DNA of 64,000 nt, taken from NCBI GenBank assembly GCA_016800925.1, contig JABCPU010000006.1, positions 310,001 through 374,000 of the forward strand, in the 5' to 3' direction. How positions within the stretch are numbered: the stretch's first letter is position 1; every line of letters starts with the position of its first letter. The position numbers and the translations under genes were made by a program. This document shows, piece after piece, positions 14,296 through 26,187 of the stretch. Origin of the DNA: Suillus spraguei. Lineage: Eukaryota; Basidiomycota; Agaricomycetes; Boletales; Suillaceae. The notes under the pieces were generated by a model. That model was not told the origin of the DNA, searched no databases, and saw nothing but the letters and a program-made list of their open reading frames with translations.

Positions 14296-15934
14296 CGAAC
14301 TGATTTGAGAAGGAGAGAAAAGGATAGTTATTTCGGGGCCGATGATAACGTTATCCAAGGGGTCGGAGAACTTGAAGAAGTAATGATACTTCCTGCTCCG
14401 CGTCTTCTTTGCTACATTCGTCTATTCATCACCGCTCGAGTTGGTTGCCAGCTCTGGGTCAAATATGGGTGCCCCCGTTTCAAACTGAAGTTGTTACCAT
14501 CAACTCCGCCGCGGCCCCGAGTACAATGAGAGGGTTCTGTTGTCGAGGGTTGCCGCCACGTACCGGTAAGCGCAAAGGCGGTCCGGTTGTCAATATTGTG
14601 AGCCTAGTCTCCACCACATGTCGTTTGTTGAAATGGCCTTTAGTGTTGTGTGCAGAAGTGCCAGGGACTTGACAATTGCCGGTAGTAGGTCGGCCTTGAG
14701 TAGAAGTCGGCGGAAGTCAATGTGAATCTTCAAGTTTTTTATATTACGAGCAAGTAACACATGTTTGACATTGGACTTTTGCATGCACACCAGAGACCTT
14801 TGAAGGCATTCGCGATCATAAAATTGCTGGCAAAACCTCATCGATGATCGACGACGATAATCGATATGGTGGAAAATGCATTCCTTGAATGGTGTATTAT
14901 TCGCACGGTCCTGTAGGTAATCGTCTCTTTGTACCCTTTTATGTCTTCGAAGCTCTTATTCGTGCCAACGGTGCGAGTTCTCGTTCCGCAGCGTCCTTGG
15001 CTTTTCTGCACAGTTGCCATGTGCCGCGTTCTGTTTCCAATCATAATGGGGTGACTTCGGGTCCGGTGCGTGTTCCTACTGTCGACAGTTTATTTGTAAA
15101 TGCGAGATGGCTTTCGATTTCAACGGCCTTCGGAGATGAAAGCTGCGCAGTTTGTTGGTGGTGATCGGTCATGCATATAGTTAGGAGGTACGTGTATCTG
15201 TCTGAATCATTTTCATGTGGCTGAATGACTATTTGTAGAGAATCTATCCTTTCCTTTGCCTGTTGTTACAAATGGAGATGAAGTGTTAGTTACCCAAGTG
15301 GGTATCTTCGTCGTGTTCCTATCCGCTGCGGTACAATGATCATGTTGTTGACAGCTTCTTTGATGGGTATGAGACCAGCTCCGAGTGTATAGGGAATTGC
15401 CCATGAAAATCCGTCCGGTCTGTGGAACATCTTCGGGGGACTGTTTCTCATCACGACTTTGTTCTTCTTTATCACAAGCATTCAAGGGTGCGATTCACTG
15501 CGTCAACAATTAAACACGCATTGTGATAACGAGGAAGGAGTACTTTCAGGCTTCTCAACGTTCGATGTCGCGGTCTTACCCTATCAACACGCGGACGGAC
15601 AGAAGAACAACAGATGGAAAGAAATGGACTGATCTATGATGCACTCAGGAACATCAGCCAGTGCTTGTACCAAGTGGGTGCCTGTTTCTCATAATGTGCA
15701 TGTATGCACTGCAACCCTCGCCACGGTGTGTCATCCATTTGTATTTGCAGTACTCGCCTCTATCTCGGGACTCGTCTGGGTAGCATACTCATCTGTAACA
15801 CGCTAATTTGCATTACATATGCCTCAAAAAGATGACCGTAGCGTGCTCGCCACGAGCCCTATGTTAAGTGGAATATCAAAAAATCCTGGCAAAAATGAAT
15901 ACTACAAATACTAGTTGTGCAATATAAGTTTTGC
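14296..15934. other. Intergenic with a repeat-family segment
   Basis: This includes the 5' flank of the aminotransferase gene. The part at about 14905-15290 is related to 26560-27010 (listed separately). No complete gene is recognisable. Short frames of up to about 90 codons are present on both strands. Confidence 0.45.
14905..15290 (+). repeat. Diverged repeat or paralogous gene fragment, copy 1
   Basis: This segment aligns with the reverse complement of 26560-27010. Shared words include GCTCTTATTC, TTCTGTTTCCAATCATAATG, a TCGACAG/TCGACGG stretch, and TTTGTAAATGCGAG followed by ATGGCTTTCGATTTC. One frame (ATG at 14889) reads 91 codons including FLHSCHVPRSVSNHNG, but the frame is not conserved between copies. 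It could be a decayed gene family; I do not recognise the product. Confidence 0.5.
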
Positions 15935-17850
15935 CTACGATGGTAGAGTGTCCGACAAAAGATTCAGGATACCAAGGAAAAATGATGCTGAAGTGCATGC
16001 TAAGATGGAGGCACCGATCCAGGCAGCCTTAGCCTGTGCAACTTGGGCTGTGGTTTCGATAATCACAGCATATGCTGCGCCTCGCCTGCCAGGCACGCTG
16101 GAATTGCAATAGCATCTATCGTAGAAGTTAGAGTACTGGAATACACATGCCATAATCACCAAAAGAAATTTAATATGGCCAATAATTTGCCTGTCCATCG
16201 CAGAACGTACGAAAACGCTGAAGCAACATGTGCAGACACTCGGTGGGGGTTGGCGGCGGAAGAGTGGGCAAGAATACTGGACATCAGGAGCATCATCCAA
16301 ACTAAAGTCGAAATGACTCCGTAAAGGAGATAACCGATAGTTCGACACCCCAATCTCTGTCAGACGTTAACCAACTCGATCACAAGTATATATGAAGACC
16401 TACTGTTGTAGGAGTGAACCACCCCACCAGAAATGCTGCTCCGACTGTTCCCCATTGTAGTGCAAGCGAAGCGCAGGAAGCGATAACCATTCTCGTGAAC
16501 ACGCCAGGTGCCCAATGGCTGCTTAGAATCTGCACCTCGTTGGGTTGTGCACATTGGAGGGACCCACATTGGTTGCTGTCATCGATGTTAATGCCAGATT
16601 CGACCCGCTCACTCCCGTAAACGGGAGGATGGCTACGAGCGTCCGATGCCACTTTAAACACCATGAGGATGGTATCTACTGTCGACGCCCATCGCAACGA
16701 TCGCGAGTAATTAAATACAGGAGGAGTGAGGAGTTCGTCTGGAGACATCACATCATCCTCTTTAGCAGTTATTGCCAACGCTCTCCGAGACGAGGCGGGA
16801 AGCATCTAGACAGCAATGTCTGCTGTTTCCATGCGCAGACTGTGTCTGTCTGCACGGGCGTAAGCAGCTTGTAAGCGTTTGAAGTCGCATTTTGGGGAAA
16901 GTTGCAGCCACCCAACGACTATCGGAATCAATTACAACCACATAGAGCCAGTGGCCTCTCCACTGGATTGAATATCTGCGTAAACGTTCGATAGTGAGTT
17001 GGCTACAGTCAGGATATAGGCGATAACGACCCATGCAATGGAGGTTGCGGACGCGATTGACCATGTATGGGTGTAGTCCACAAATTCAGCGAGAATTTTT
17101 CACCAGGGGTCGTTTTCCGGTAGGAGAATGAGAGAGGGTAAGCGTGCATGATCAGGATGTAGTCTTAGAGGGACTTGCTGAAGGCTGCTCAAGATGCCGA
17201 GCGCGAAACGTGAATTATAATGGTCCACCGAGTCAAACCGGCGCTTGATCCAGCGAGAGTTGAGGAGGGTGATAAATAGAGAGTAACCAGCAAGTGTTGG
17301 TGACCCAACAGTTAACACAGCAGACATAAAATTATCAAGCCTGTACTGCGCCCCAAAGGGGAGCTGCGAAATGAGCGCAATATTGGTAGCAGCCATGCAC
17401 TGATTCTGCGAAATACAGACCATTGAAATGGTTCATGCCAGTCCCGCAGCGAGATTTGCACACCGAGTAGCTGATCGATGTCGCATCAGAAACATTAGAC
17501 ACGGGATCTCCGTTACCGTCGAGTAAGCCGGTTAAATTGTGGGTAGCATCTGCATTCTGGATGATGTCGTCAAGACATTGAGTGAAGTTGACAGCCGCAA
17601 CGACTGTTATGGCAGCGTGCATCAGCAGTAAGAGAGCTAAGCCTAAGTAAAAAATGAGAAAACCAGGAACTATAGTCCAGTCATTGCGCTTACTTGTCTG
17701 AGAGCCTTTGTACAAGCGCATCGTATTAGTTGTATTGAGTCTCGAGTAAGCATGTGAAAAAGGTCTATATAGATTGGTTTGACTACTGAAACAGGCGTCT
17801 TTATCACTGCATTCCATAAGAGTGCTGGCAACGCTGGATAGGTCATGCAA
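15935..17850 (-). pseudogene. Agaricomycete multi-span membrane protein, broken
   Basis: The protein pieces match a membrane family common in mushroom genomes and of unknown function: a hydrophobic N-terminus (FLIFYLGLALLLLMHAAITV), a lumenal Asn-rich part (THNLTGLLDGNGDPVSNVSD), YSVCKSRCGTGM, ALISQLPFGAQYRLDNFMSA, LQQVPLRLHPDHARLPSL, a long middle with AKEDDVMSPDELLTPPVFNY and RSLRWASTVDTILMVFKVAS, and C-terminal spans. The frame changes at least twice around 17400-17440 (FQWSVF and ALISQL lie in different frames). An in-frame TAA at 16932-16934 replaces an expected Trp in a WLxLIP stretch. I therefore call it a pseudogene, though single-base sequence errors elsewhere in the window make the frameshifts alone weak evidence. 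Confidence 0.65.
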
Positions 17851-18563
17851 GTAAGAACGCCAATGTGGTACAGTGTGAACGAACAGTATAAGAGACTAGT
17901 GCTGGTACAGGAGTTGGACTAAGGGAGGAAAGACAGAGGAAGCAAATGGCAGACTATCCGTAGAATCGCTAATTGGCCTCACTATGCCTCACAAGAGCGC
18001 AGGCTGTGGGGATTAACCAGCAAAATGATCTCCCAGACGAGAGTTCAGTGAGAACCGGTGAATCAGACTGCCCGCCGCAGTACGCAAGAATTAGGATCCA
18101 AGACGTCACCGTGACATAGGCAGAAATGATTGAGACGAGCCACGAAATGCATGAAATGCTGTATTAAGAGGCATGAAACTCCTTCCTAGCCATCGATGGA
18201 TGTAATGATAATGACTCCCTGCAGGCGGAAAGTGGCTTTAATAACTCTGGCTTTGTACATCACGGATACGTTTTGTACAGCTGAGCTGGTTTAGCTGCTT
18301 AGCGGGTGCATGCCGAATCATCTATGTTCAAGACAACGGTAAACCTTGCATCAGTAAATTCTCACGTTCTAGTACTTGTTCACTGCTTTCCGCTACTTTG
18401 GATTGTGACTGACTCGGATGTGGGAACCACTGCATACTCCCTCTGCGGCCATTCGTACGTGATCATGGTGGCCCCGAGGCCCATCGTCTACATACGAGCG
18501 TTAGCGCTTGAGCCCGGCTTATCTATCGTGCATGAATCGATACACGCGGCTACACCCACAAAA

Positions 18564-20109
18564 ATGGACAGACGCCATGCCCTCAACTTCACAACGACCC
18601 TCCTACTCTGCTGCGCTGTCCTCTTCTGCATTCCGTTTGCTTGTGCTTCACGCCCTAGTCTCAACGATACCTCTATCCATACACTCGATTCCAGTGACCC
18701 TCCATCCTACAATACCAGAACCTTGTGGGACATTATCTCGAGCTGTGGCTTAACTTTGTTTGCGTGCACATGGACTGCTGTCCATCCTGACATTCCGTAT
18801 ATGGACCAGGGGATATTTTCTATTACCTTTCGTCGTCTATTCCTCATGGTTGTGACGTTGATCGCCCCTGAAATTATAACCTTATGGGCAGTAATCCAGT
18901 TGTTGACTGCTCGTCAGCTTGCAAAGAATTTAAATGATATCTTTGGTACCCAATGCACTCGGCGTCGAACCATATCGCGGCAGAGTGAGCTAGAAGTCAC
19001 TTTATTACTTGGTGATATCCCAAATTTCAACAGAACCTCAAGCGCCAGTTAGTCACATACTCGGACTCTCCAATCAGGAAGAAACTAACGTGAATCTGAT
19101 ACCTTCACAGGATGGACATTAACGCACGGGTTCTTCGCATGTATGGGAGGATTTGGATTTGTGCTCTACATCGATGGTGAGCCGCAGGCCACTCTCACAC
19201 CCAAGGAGCTCCTGCGTTTTGTTCGTGAGGGATCTGTAGAGATGCCTGTCATCACAAAAGCAGACATAGAAGACCGAAGCAAGGGTGATGTGCTATCAAA
19301 ATGCATCGCTATTCTTCAGCTCGTGTGGTTTCTCATTCAGCTCATCGCCCGTTACGCCCAGATCCTCCCTGTTACACTGCTTGAAATTGACACTCTGGGT
19401 ATAGCCGTTCTGGCCTGCATTTCCTATGGCTTGTGGTTGAAGAAGTCTAAGGACATAGGACGCCCTTATATTGTTCATTGGAACTCGGAAGCAACTGCTC
19501 CTCCGCCTGGTGACAGCTTAGTCGACAAGTACTAGTACGTCATCAATATTTATCGCGGAACTTATTGTGATTTGCCTGCATTCAAGTTCAAGACCTCGAT
19601 TATCAATCATGATGGTAAACCTGGTCGAATTCTTTGTGAATGGCTGCATGAGGCCTCTAAACCTTATTGATAGCTCTGAATCAGCCAAGATCACAACAAT
19701 CGTCGGAAGTGTCAGTGGAATGGTATTTGGAGCGATACATTGTCTGGGCTGGAATTTTGTGTTTCCAAGACACACAGAACAGATCTTATGGCGTGTAGCT
19801 TCCATTGGGATGGCATGTTCGCTAATGATACCTTTCGTCGGTGTCGTGACATTTCTGTTGTCAGAGTACTTGGAATGGATACGGGACAAAGTATCACACC
19901 ACCTGGAATGGATATGGGACAAAGTCCCATTCCGCCTACAAGAGATTATCAAGTATTTTGTGGTAACTTTTGGCGGCCTCTGCGCGTCTCTTTACCTTTT
20001 TTCACGTGTTACAATAATTGTACTTATGTTCCTGAGCTTACGATCACTTCCTCCTGGCGCATATGATACAGTAGTTTGGACCAAGTTTATTCCACATCTG
20101 AATACGTAG
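18564..20109 (+). CDS. Agaricomycete multi-span membrane protein
   Basis: I chose the ATG at 18564 because it begins a signal-peptide-like run (MDRRHALNFTTTLLLCCAVL). The frame is open from 18306, but that upstream part has no family character. Exon 1 contains TLWDIISSCGLTLFACTWTA and RRLFLMVVTLIAPEIITLWA. The intron 19048-19110 (GTTAGT...CACAG) leads in frame to WTLTHGFFACMGGFGFVLYI, LTPKELLRFVREGSVEMPVI, SKGDVLSKCIAILQLVWFLI and LLEIDTLGIAVLACISYGLW. A second intron begins near 19534, and the last exon holds MVFGAIHCLGWNFVFP and LMFLSLRSLPPGAYDTVVWT. This is a well-known but uncharacterised family of mushroom genomes. An 11-residue tandem duplication sits in the last exon. It is divergent to the pseudogene at 15935-17850. 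Confidence 0.75.
19871..19936 (+). repeat. Two-unit 33-nt in-frame tandem repeat
   Basis: The two adjacent 33-nt units 19871-19903 and 19904-19936 encode LEWIRDKVSHH and LEWIWDKVPFR. The first 23 bases of the units differ at two positions. The repeat keeps the reading frame. Confidence 0.8.
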
Positions 20110-20837
20110 CTTCATTACAATCGCTGAAATTATAACAGAGTATGGTAACTTGCATTATGACTTTGTCTTCATCAATCGCTGCTGAAATTCCTGAAATCGG
20201 AAGTGCGACTCGAAGTACTAACTCGGAAACTTCAAACTTAATGATTCATAGGCCGCCGTTCCATTTACATATCACACGAACAACGCTCGATCTGTTGAAA
20301 GGTTGCCGCACAGTGAATATGAGTAAACAGAAAACAGTTGATCCAAATGTGACTACGACAGCGTCCGGATGCACTACGTGCATGCATGCCATCGCTGAGG
20401 GATCTAAAAGGGCATTACCAACCTACTCACCTCGTCAGTATGACCGGGTAGCCACGGCGACTCGAAAGGGAACTCGAACCCTCGGGTGCATGAAAGATAT
20501 GAAGAAGGCATATTCTCCACCAATCACGAATGTGATTGACAAGTCGGTCGTACCACCGCGTGAAAACCCTTCCGGTAACCATCATTTGTGAGCACTGAGC
20601 CGGGACACAGCTGTAAATGAATAGAGGGCGATAGTGTGGCGCGTGCATATCTGACTCAGTACGGTAATACAGTATTCCGCCAGGATGGACTTGGGAGGGG
20701 ATTGGCAAATGAGAGAGCTGAAACCAGTTGGGCGCCGGGAGTGGGCGAAACTCAAAATAGAGATGAATTACTATGAGCAGAGTGCTGGAAGTAAAACGCT
20801 GCTCCGTAACAGGATTGGTCTAGGATTCCGCTTGGCA
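20110..20837. other. Intergenic, uncertain ORF
   Basis: A plus-strand frame at 20142-20591 (149 codons, Thr- and Lys-rich, no span or domain) lies here. I cannot support it as a gene. Nothing else is recognised. Confidence 0.35.
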
Positions 20838-21595
20838 GGCTCACACCAATGATCCTAGCTTGAAATCCAGGTTCCGCCCTTGAACAGCTGAAGGGAGAAG
20901 CTGAGGACCTTCTCAAAGAGACCAAAATTATAGCCTTATGGACGCGCGGTAATGAGCCGGTCGACCACGGATTCATATCATCATTTGTCACTTACCGTGT
21001 TGAACTTGCTCATGCGTACTATGTCCTCTACTTCTCTGCAAGCACGCCGGCTTACCTGAGTTCCCATAATCAGTGCATATACCGCCGCTGATGCTGAAAG
21101 CTAAGCTTTCAGTATTTTACCTTTTGGTGTAACGGTCATGCGGGCGCCGGTCTGGTCATGTTACACTCTCCTTACCAACGCCTTCGTGACTTTTCAGATT
21201 CTATCACGTGTCACAATCCGCGCGATACGCCAGCGATCCTACGGAAAGGATGTTGAGTTTTGTCAAAGCGGCAGAGGAACATACGCGAGCATCCAGCAAA
21301 TACCCTAAGAATGACGAGTTGCGCGCGCGAGTGTTTCGATGCAGGCTGTGTACATGTTTCATAACCATTTTCCAGGGCACCTAAATTGTACCATGAATTG
21401 GGTGAGAAATACTGGTGCCCCCGTTGACAATTTCTTCATGAAGGCTTTCAATTTACGGAATACTGTGCCCAAGACGCAGAATACGGGCAATTTCTGAGCT
21501 GGCCTTGGGTGGCAGAGATCAGAAAATAAAAGTGAATTTAGATAAGGTAGATGAACTCAAGAAGCGTGTCGCTGACAAGACGTTGACACTCAAAG
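20838..21595 (+). pseudogene. Decayed 3' half of the TPR gene (copy C)
   Basis: The sequence tracks 9763-10420 of the TPR gene from [20 protein letters not shown] onward, with many substitutions and indels. About 90 bp of unrelated DNA near 21040-21150 contains a small palindrome (CTGAAAGCTAAGCTTTCAG). Neither the start nor the TPR motifs are present, and frames are broken. It keeps the same tail-to-tail order with a decayed aminotransferase, so both belong to one duplicated block. Confidence 0.75.
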
Positions 21596-21652
21596 ATTTT
21601 CATACATACATGTACTTGTGATGCTTGTTCACACATAGCCTTGAAGCAACTG

Positions 21653-23392
21653 CTAATCTTGAAATAATTCTCGCAAACCCTTGCCAAGGCGTATCATACC
21701 CTTCTCAAGGATATCCTCACTACCACTGAACGCTGCGCGTAGAAACCTGCTGCGCTGTCATGGAGTCAGCAAAAGTACTGTTGAATTCATGATTTTACCA
21801 GCGCTCACATCGCTCAACGGCACATGCCCGTCACTTTCCACCCATAGGGAATTTTCTGGGGTTCCGTATTAGTCAGTGCGAGAACAGGTGAGCCACCAGA
21901 ATATTGTTCGCGAACGAAGCGAGGATGTTTTTCGAAAAAACCTCTATCCACACAAACATCCCTGCTGCAGGGAAGTTTATGCTGGCGTAACCGGTGGGTT
22001 CAACTTCGCGCCAGAAAACGTTGAGGAAATCACGGCGGCTCTGGTAATCCATGCATAAGCTTTTCAGCCATGTTCACTAAGCATCTCTGTGATAAATATC
22101 TGCCCAAAGGCATGCGGCGGCTGGGTCGATGAATTGATATAATCAGCCAACTTTAGGTGAAAAAGTTTGTTGCTTGTGATCCAACCGAATCTCATTCCGG
22201 GGGCAAGCACTTTGCTGAACCTGTAAACAAGTGAATACGATGATCGAAAAGTAGCTAAGCTCAGTTAGGCGTACTGACGTGTCGATACGAAGCACACGGC
22301 CGTCGACATCCATCGACAAGAACGTAGGTATCAACGTGCTTCTAAAATCCTTAATCAATTCATCGGGATTTGCTGGCGTGCAGTTCGTTTGAGGGATATC
22401 ATATTGCAGGAAATAGTAAGGATCTGAAAGGAGAATGTCAGATGGTGTGCGGTGACACCGCTGAGTCGACTTACCGTCTTCTATGATAATTTAATCCCAT
22501 GTGTGTGCAATAGCATATATCTTTTTGCGACGATCCATGCTCAACATTGATCCAGTAGGATTCTGGCCAACCCTGATGATACATCCAGCCATATGATATG
22601 CAATCAGACCGAAGTTGGGAAGCTTACGGGATCATATAGAGAACGCGAGGTCGTCGTCCTAATTTCACTTCGTCCCATTTGATGAGGACTCTTTCTAGCT
22701 CCTCAGGAATGATACCACCAGCATCCATCTTGACGCCAACCCACTTGATGCCGTATGCGAGAGGACAATTTGTGATACCTCAAACACAACGAGATCAGCT
22801 CAGAGGAAATACCGAATAATTTATTCTCACTGACTAGGAAAAGAAAACTCGTCAGTCAAGAAATGATCTCCCTTCTCCCCGAAAAGGCGAAAAACCTTCG
22901 TGATACCATCATAGTTAACGTTACATGATGATTTGGGGGAGAGAACATCAACTTCGTGAAGTGGGTGAGAACATCTCTGCACTGTTCAAGTCCAGCTGCC
23001 CAAGAACAAGGGAAGGCGCCACGAATGGATAGTGCACACTCCTGGTCTTTGTAGGAACGTATGATCTGCGTGGGCCCGGAATTGTTCCGCCATGAGGCGA
23101 CTGGATCAGGTATGTTTTGTACAGATGATATTTCGTACATAATTTGTCGGAAAGGATAGAGCGAATGATGAGGATCACCTAAAAGGCATTCAGTTGGTTA
23201 CATCTCACTATGTACGATAGTGATATTACCGTTTGCCATACTGATTGGATCAGTAACTGGGCATTCACTGATCACCCGCAGGACATCTTTCAGCGGGTTA
23301 GCAACTCGATTCCTGGCCTCACTTGATAGGTGGTGTGAAAGATCCATGTCCCCGTCGTTAGCACCATGGCCGATGATTTTCGGTTCATCCAT
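21653..23392 (-). pseudogene. Decayed ARO8-like aminotransferase (copy C)
   Basis: This is a paralogue of 12438-14295 along most of its length, from MDEPKIIGHGANDGD to a terminal stop at 21653. Breaks relative to copy B are: about 10 bases lost near 22915 (the LGNSDG region, frameshift), about 70 bases lost near 21860 (C-terminal part), about 35 bases lost near 22065, and changes around the VKMD-VGQNPTG exons. The PLP-lysine exon ([12 protein letters not shown]) remains readable. The first intron keeps a normal GT donor where copy B has GC. This is a pseudogene made by segmental duplication. Confidence 0.8.
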
Positions 23393-24623
23393 CGAACAGA
23401 TTTGAGATAAGGGAGGCCCACCCTGAGTGTTGTTGGCAATACTGCAGCGTTGCGCCGCGCCAGTTTTGGCAATTGCCGGCGATATCATCTCAGGGGTTCG
23501 TGGCAAAACTTGGCACAACTAAGGTCGTGACGCAGGGAAGATAAGGTGTTGCCGAACATGCCGAACGGTGGTAACTCAATACACAAGCAGGTCTCGGGAG
23601 GAGGCGGGAGGAAGGGGTGATGTTGCTATGTGCATGCGTTCGAGGAGTGATATGGCAATATACTAGAGTAGCTGCTCGACACGGAAAACAACAATATTAA
23701 TGTACTCATGTGGGATAGAGTCAGGTTCGAGCACTGGGAAACGACTGCTCGATTGGATGTAATGGGATGCATTCTGAAAGCTTTGGAGACAAGAGTCGGA
23801 TGCATGTATATGTGCTGAGGCGCTAGGAGGATATAGTGTCGAGGACAATGGGTATGACAATAGGATAGTATTTACCACATGAGGGTGGCAGAAGAGTCGA
23901 GCGTGGGGCGGGACGCGAATGTAAAATTCTGGGGACCATCAGCGTCGGAAGAGCGGTCGATGATATAGCCTGGTTGAGCTGCTGAAGCTGCTCGAACGGT
24001 GCGAGCATACTGCAGGAAGGTTGGATGAGTCTCGCCACTGTCACTGCGTTGCCGAGCGGCGTTCAAAAGGACTGACGTTAGGACTTCAATTTTACAGTCC
24101 AAATTGGCATACGTGGGATTCGTGCCCTGTTCCCCGCAACTCTTCGTGCCTGGCGGCCCCAGCTCCGCTCGGCTCTGCAGCCAGGCTTCAGCTAATGTCA
24201 GCGGTCACAATTTTATGGCAACCGTTCTCAAACGTTCGTCTTTTTGCGTCATAGGATTCATCATTGAGTATTTGGAAAGGGCAGCCTCAATTGACCCTCT
24301 AAGCTTGAACTCGTCTAGAACACGCAAAAACACTCAGAACAATTTTGCCATTCTTTTGGTGGAACTCGCCCAAAAATATTTCTGTCCCCTACTCTATTCT
24401 CCATGCTCACAGAACTCAGAAGTGAGTTGCCTTGAATTTAAGAAGCGGTCCAAGATCTAAGATCTTTCTTTAACCCTTCCTTGGCTTGATTGACATGTTT
24501 TGTTATCATGATGGCGGCGTCGGAGTCGCACCTGATGATATACAACATGTCCCTGGGGTTATATATTCTGCATACCATGCTCAATGATACTAATGCTTCC
24601 CTCCATCCGACTCTCTCTTGAGC
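23393..24623. other. Intergenic, no gene seen
   Basis: This is the flank of the decayed aminotransferase and the upstream region of the next membrane-protein gene. Overlapping short frames (up to 118 codons at 24104-24460) show no family features. Confidence 0.45.
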
Positions 24624-26187
24624 ATGGATTTACAATCCTCCATTGACCTCTCATTCAGCCTCCGGTCCCAGAAAGTAAGTGACTGATATTTGTTGACATT
24701 CGCGCCTCATTTATCTATAATCTTGGTATTGACAGTATTTTTCCGGTGCTGTCATTTTGATCATAATCATCTCATAGTTAACAGGGTTCATGCTAGTATC
24801 ACTAACGGTTTTCTGGGTGCGCGCTCTAGTCATTTACCCAGCCATCATTCATAAACATCTAGTAACAGATCTACGATTGTTTCCTGACTTGGAACCAGGA
24901 GGTGATTTCATCTTTGCGAGATGTGACCTGTCCATCAACAGACTAACTGTTGTGTGTAGGTATCCTTGATTCATCGGCGACCATGGAAGAAAGCAAGTTT
25001 TCTTTATTTCATGGCGAGATACTTGCCAGCTTTCTTGCTTTGTATATACTTATACAGTGAGTCCAAATGGCATACTTTATCGTCAACTCACAGCTAACCA
25101 GGATTCGTTAGTGGGCCATCTCCAGAGTGAAAAATTTGTGGTCAGCATTTTGTTGGAAATAATGTTACCTGCCGTCCTGAGGATTCGCTGATGTAGACTT
25201 GTAAATTTTTGCATTCAATATGGTATTGTAAGTATTGCAATCATGGAATTGCCAGTTCCGCTATAAGTTCCTTCAGGTGCCGCTTCATTCTGCGTGGCCT
25301 GTGCAGAAGGTATTACGAGCTTTATAGTGTATTCGTGCGGAACACTCACGAGATCTCTAGGTGTCTTCATTCTTCGCACCTATGCATTATGGGGAAGCAA
25401 GAAATCCATTCTAGGCCTGATCTTTTTAACAATACTCGTGCGCACACAGTTGCGTTCCCGCATTCCGTATTCTGACACGCTTCAGTGCCTATCGATCTTT
25501 GACGTGATAATGACAATGAAGATTTCTAGCGGGTTGGAACGTGAGTTGTCTTCAAGAAGAGTCACATGTAAATTGCTCAGCGTCGATGACAGTCCGACTA
25601 TCAGACAGGGATGGCGGTTGTTACTCACTATCCTACGACAAGATGGCTGCACTTTCTTGGATACTTCTAGTAGTATTCGAGCTTGGTGAGATCATAAACT
25701 ATAAATGTAGCCGAGTGCTCACTTTTTGCCTCAGAGATCATAACACTCACCATGATTCGTGTATATTGGGTATACCGCGAACGAGAGTGTCTGCTGCTTG
25801 ATATCCTTGTACAACACAACTTTTTTTACTTTGGAACTGGGTTAAGCAAGTATTTCCATTATGGCTGTCAAAACGGAATTAATTTTTCAATCCTAGCACT
25901 GACGCTGGTCAATATTATAGCGATTGAATGCCTGCCGGTGAGCACAAAATCTGAATACAACTTGAGTGTCCTGATATTTTTTTTCGCAGTACAGCTACGC
26001 AGACATGTTTGGGACATTTCAAATCGTTATGCATACTATCATTGTTATTCGGATGCACCTACGGCTCTGCGGCGCCAATCATATCGACTTACCTAGGGTT
26101 GGGACTACATCACACCCTCAATTGACAAATGTTGAACTTCAGACGTGTCTGCAGTCGGATGTACTAGCTAGTATGATAGTTCAATGA
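24624..26187 (+). CDS. Multi-span membrane protein, DUF6533-like (copy 2)
   Basis: Exon 1 (ATG 24624) reads MDLQSSIDLSFSLRSQK to a GTAAGT donor, then YFSGAVILIII. Later exons contain the family's internal landmark GVFILRTYALWGSKKSILG (near 25370), a span KMAALSWILLVVFELG (near 25645), LLLDILVQHNFFYFGTG (near 25800), SILALTLVNIIAIECLP, and a last exon YADMFGTFQIVMHTIIVIRM ending with a stop at 26185-26187. I could not find an intact YD..LTxxxEV exon in the 24750-25200 region, so that part may be mis-spliced in my reading or broken. Function unknown; probably an integral membrane protein with about seven spans. Confidence 0.7.
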
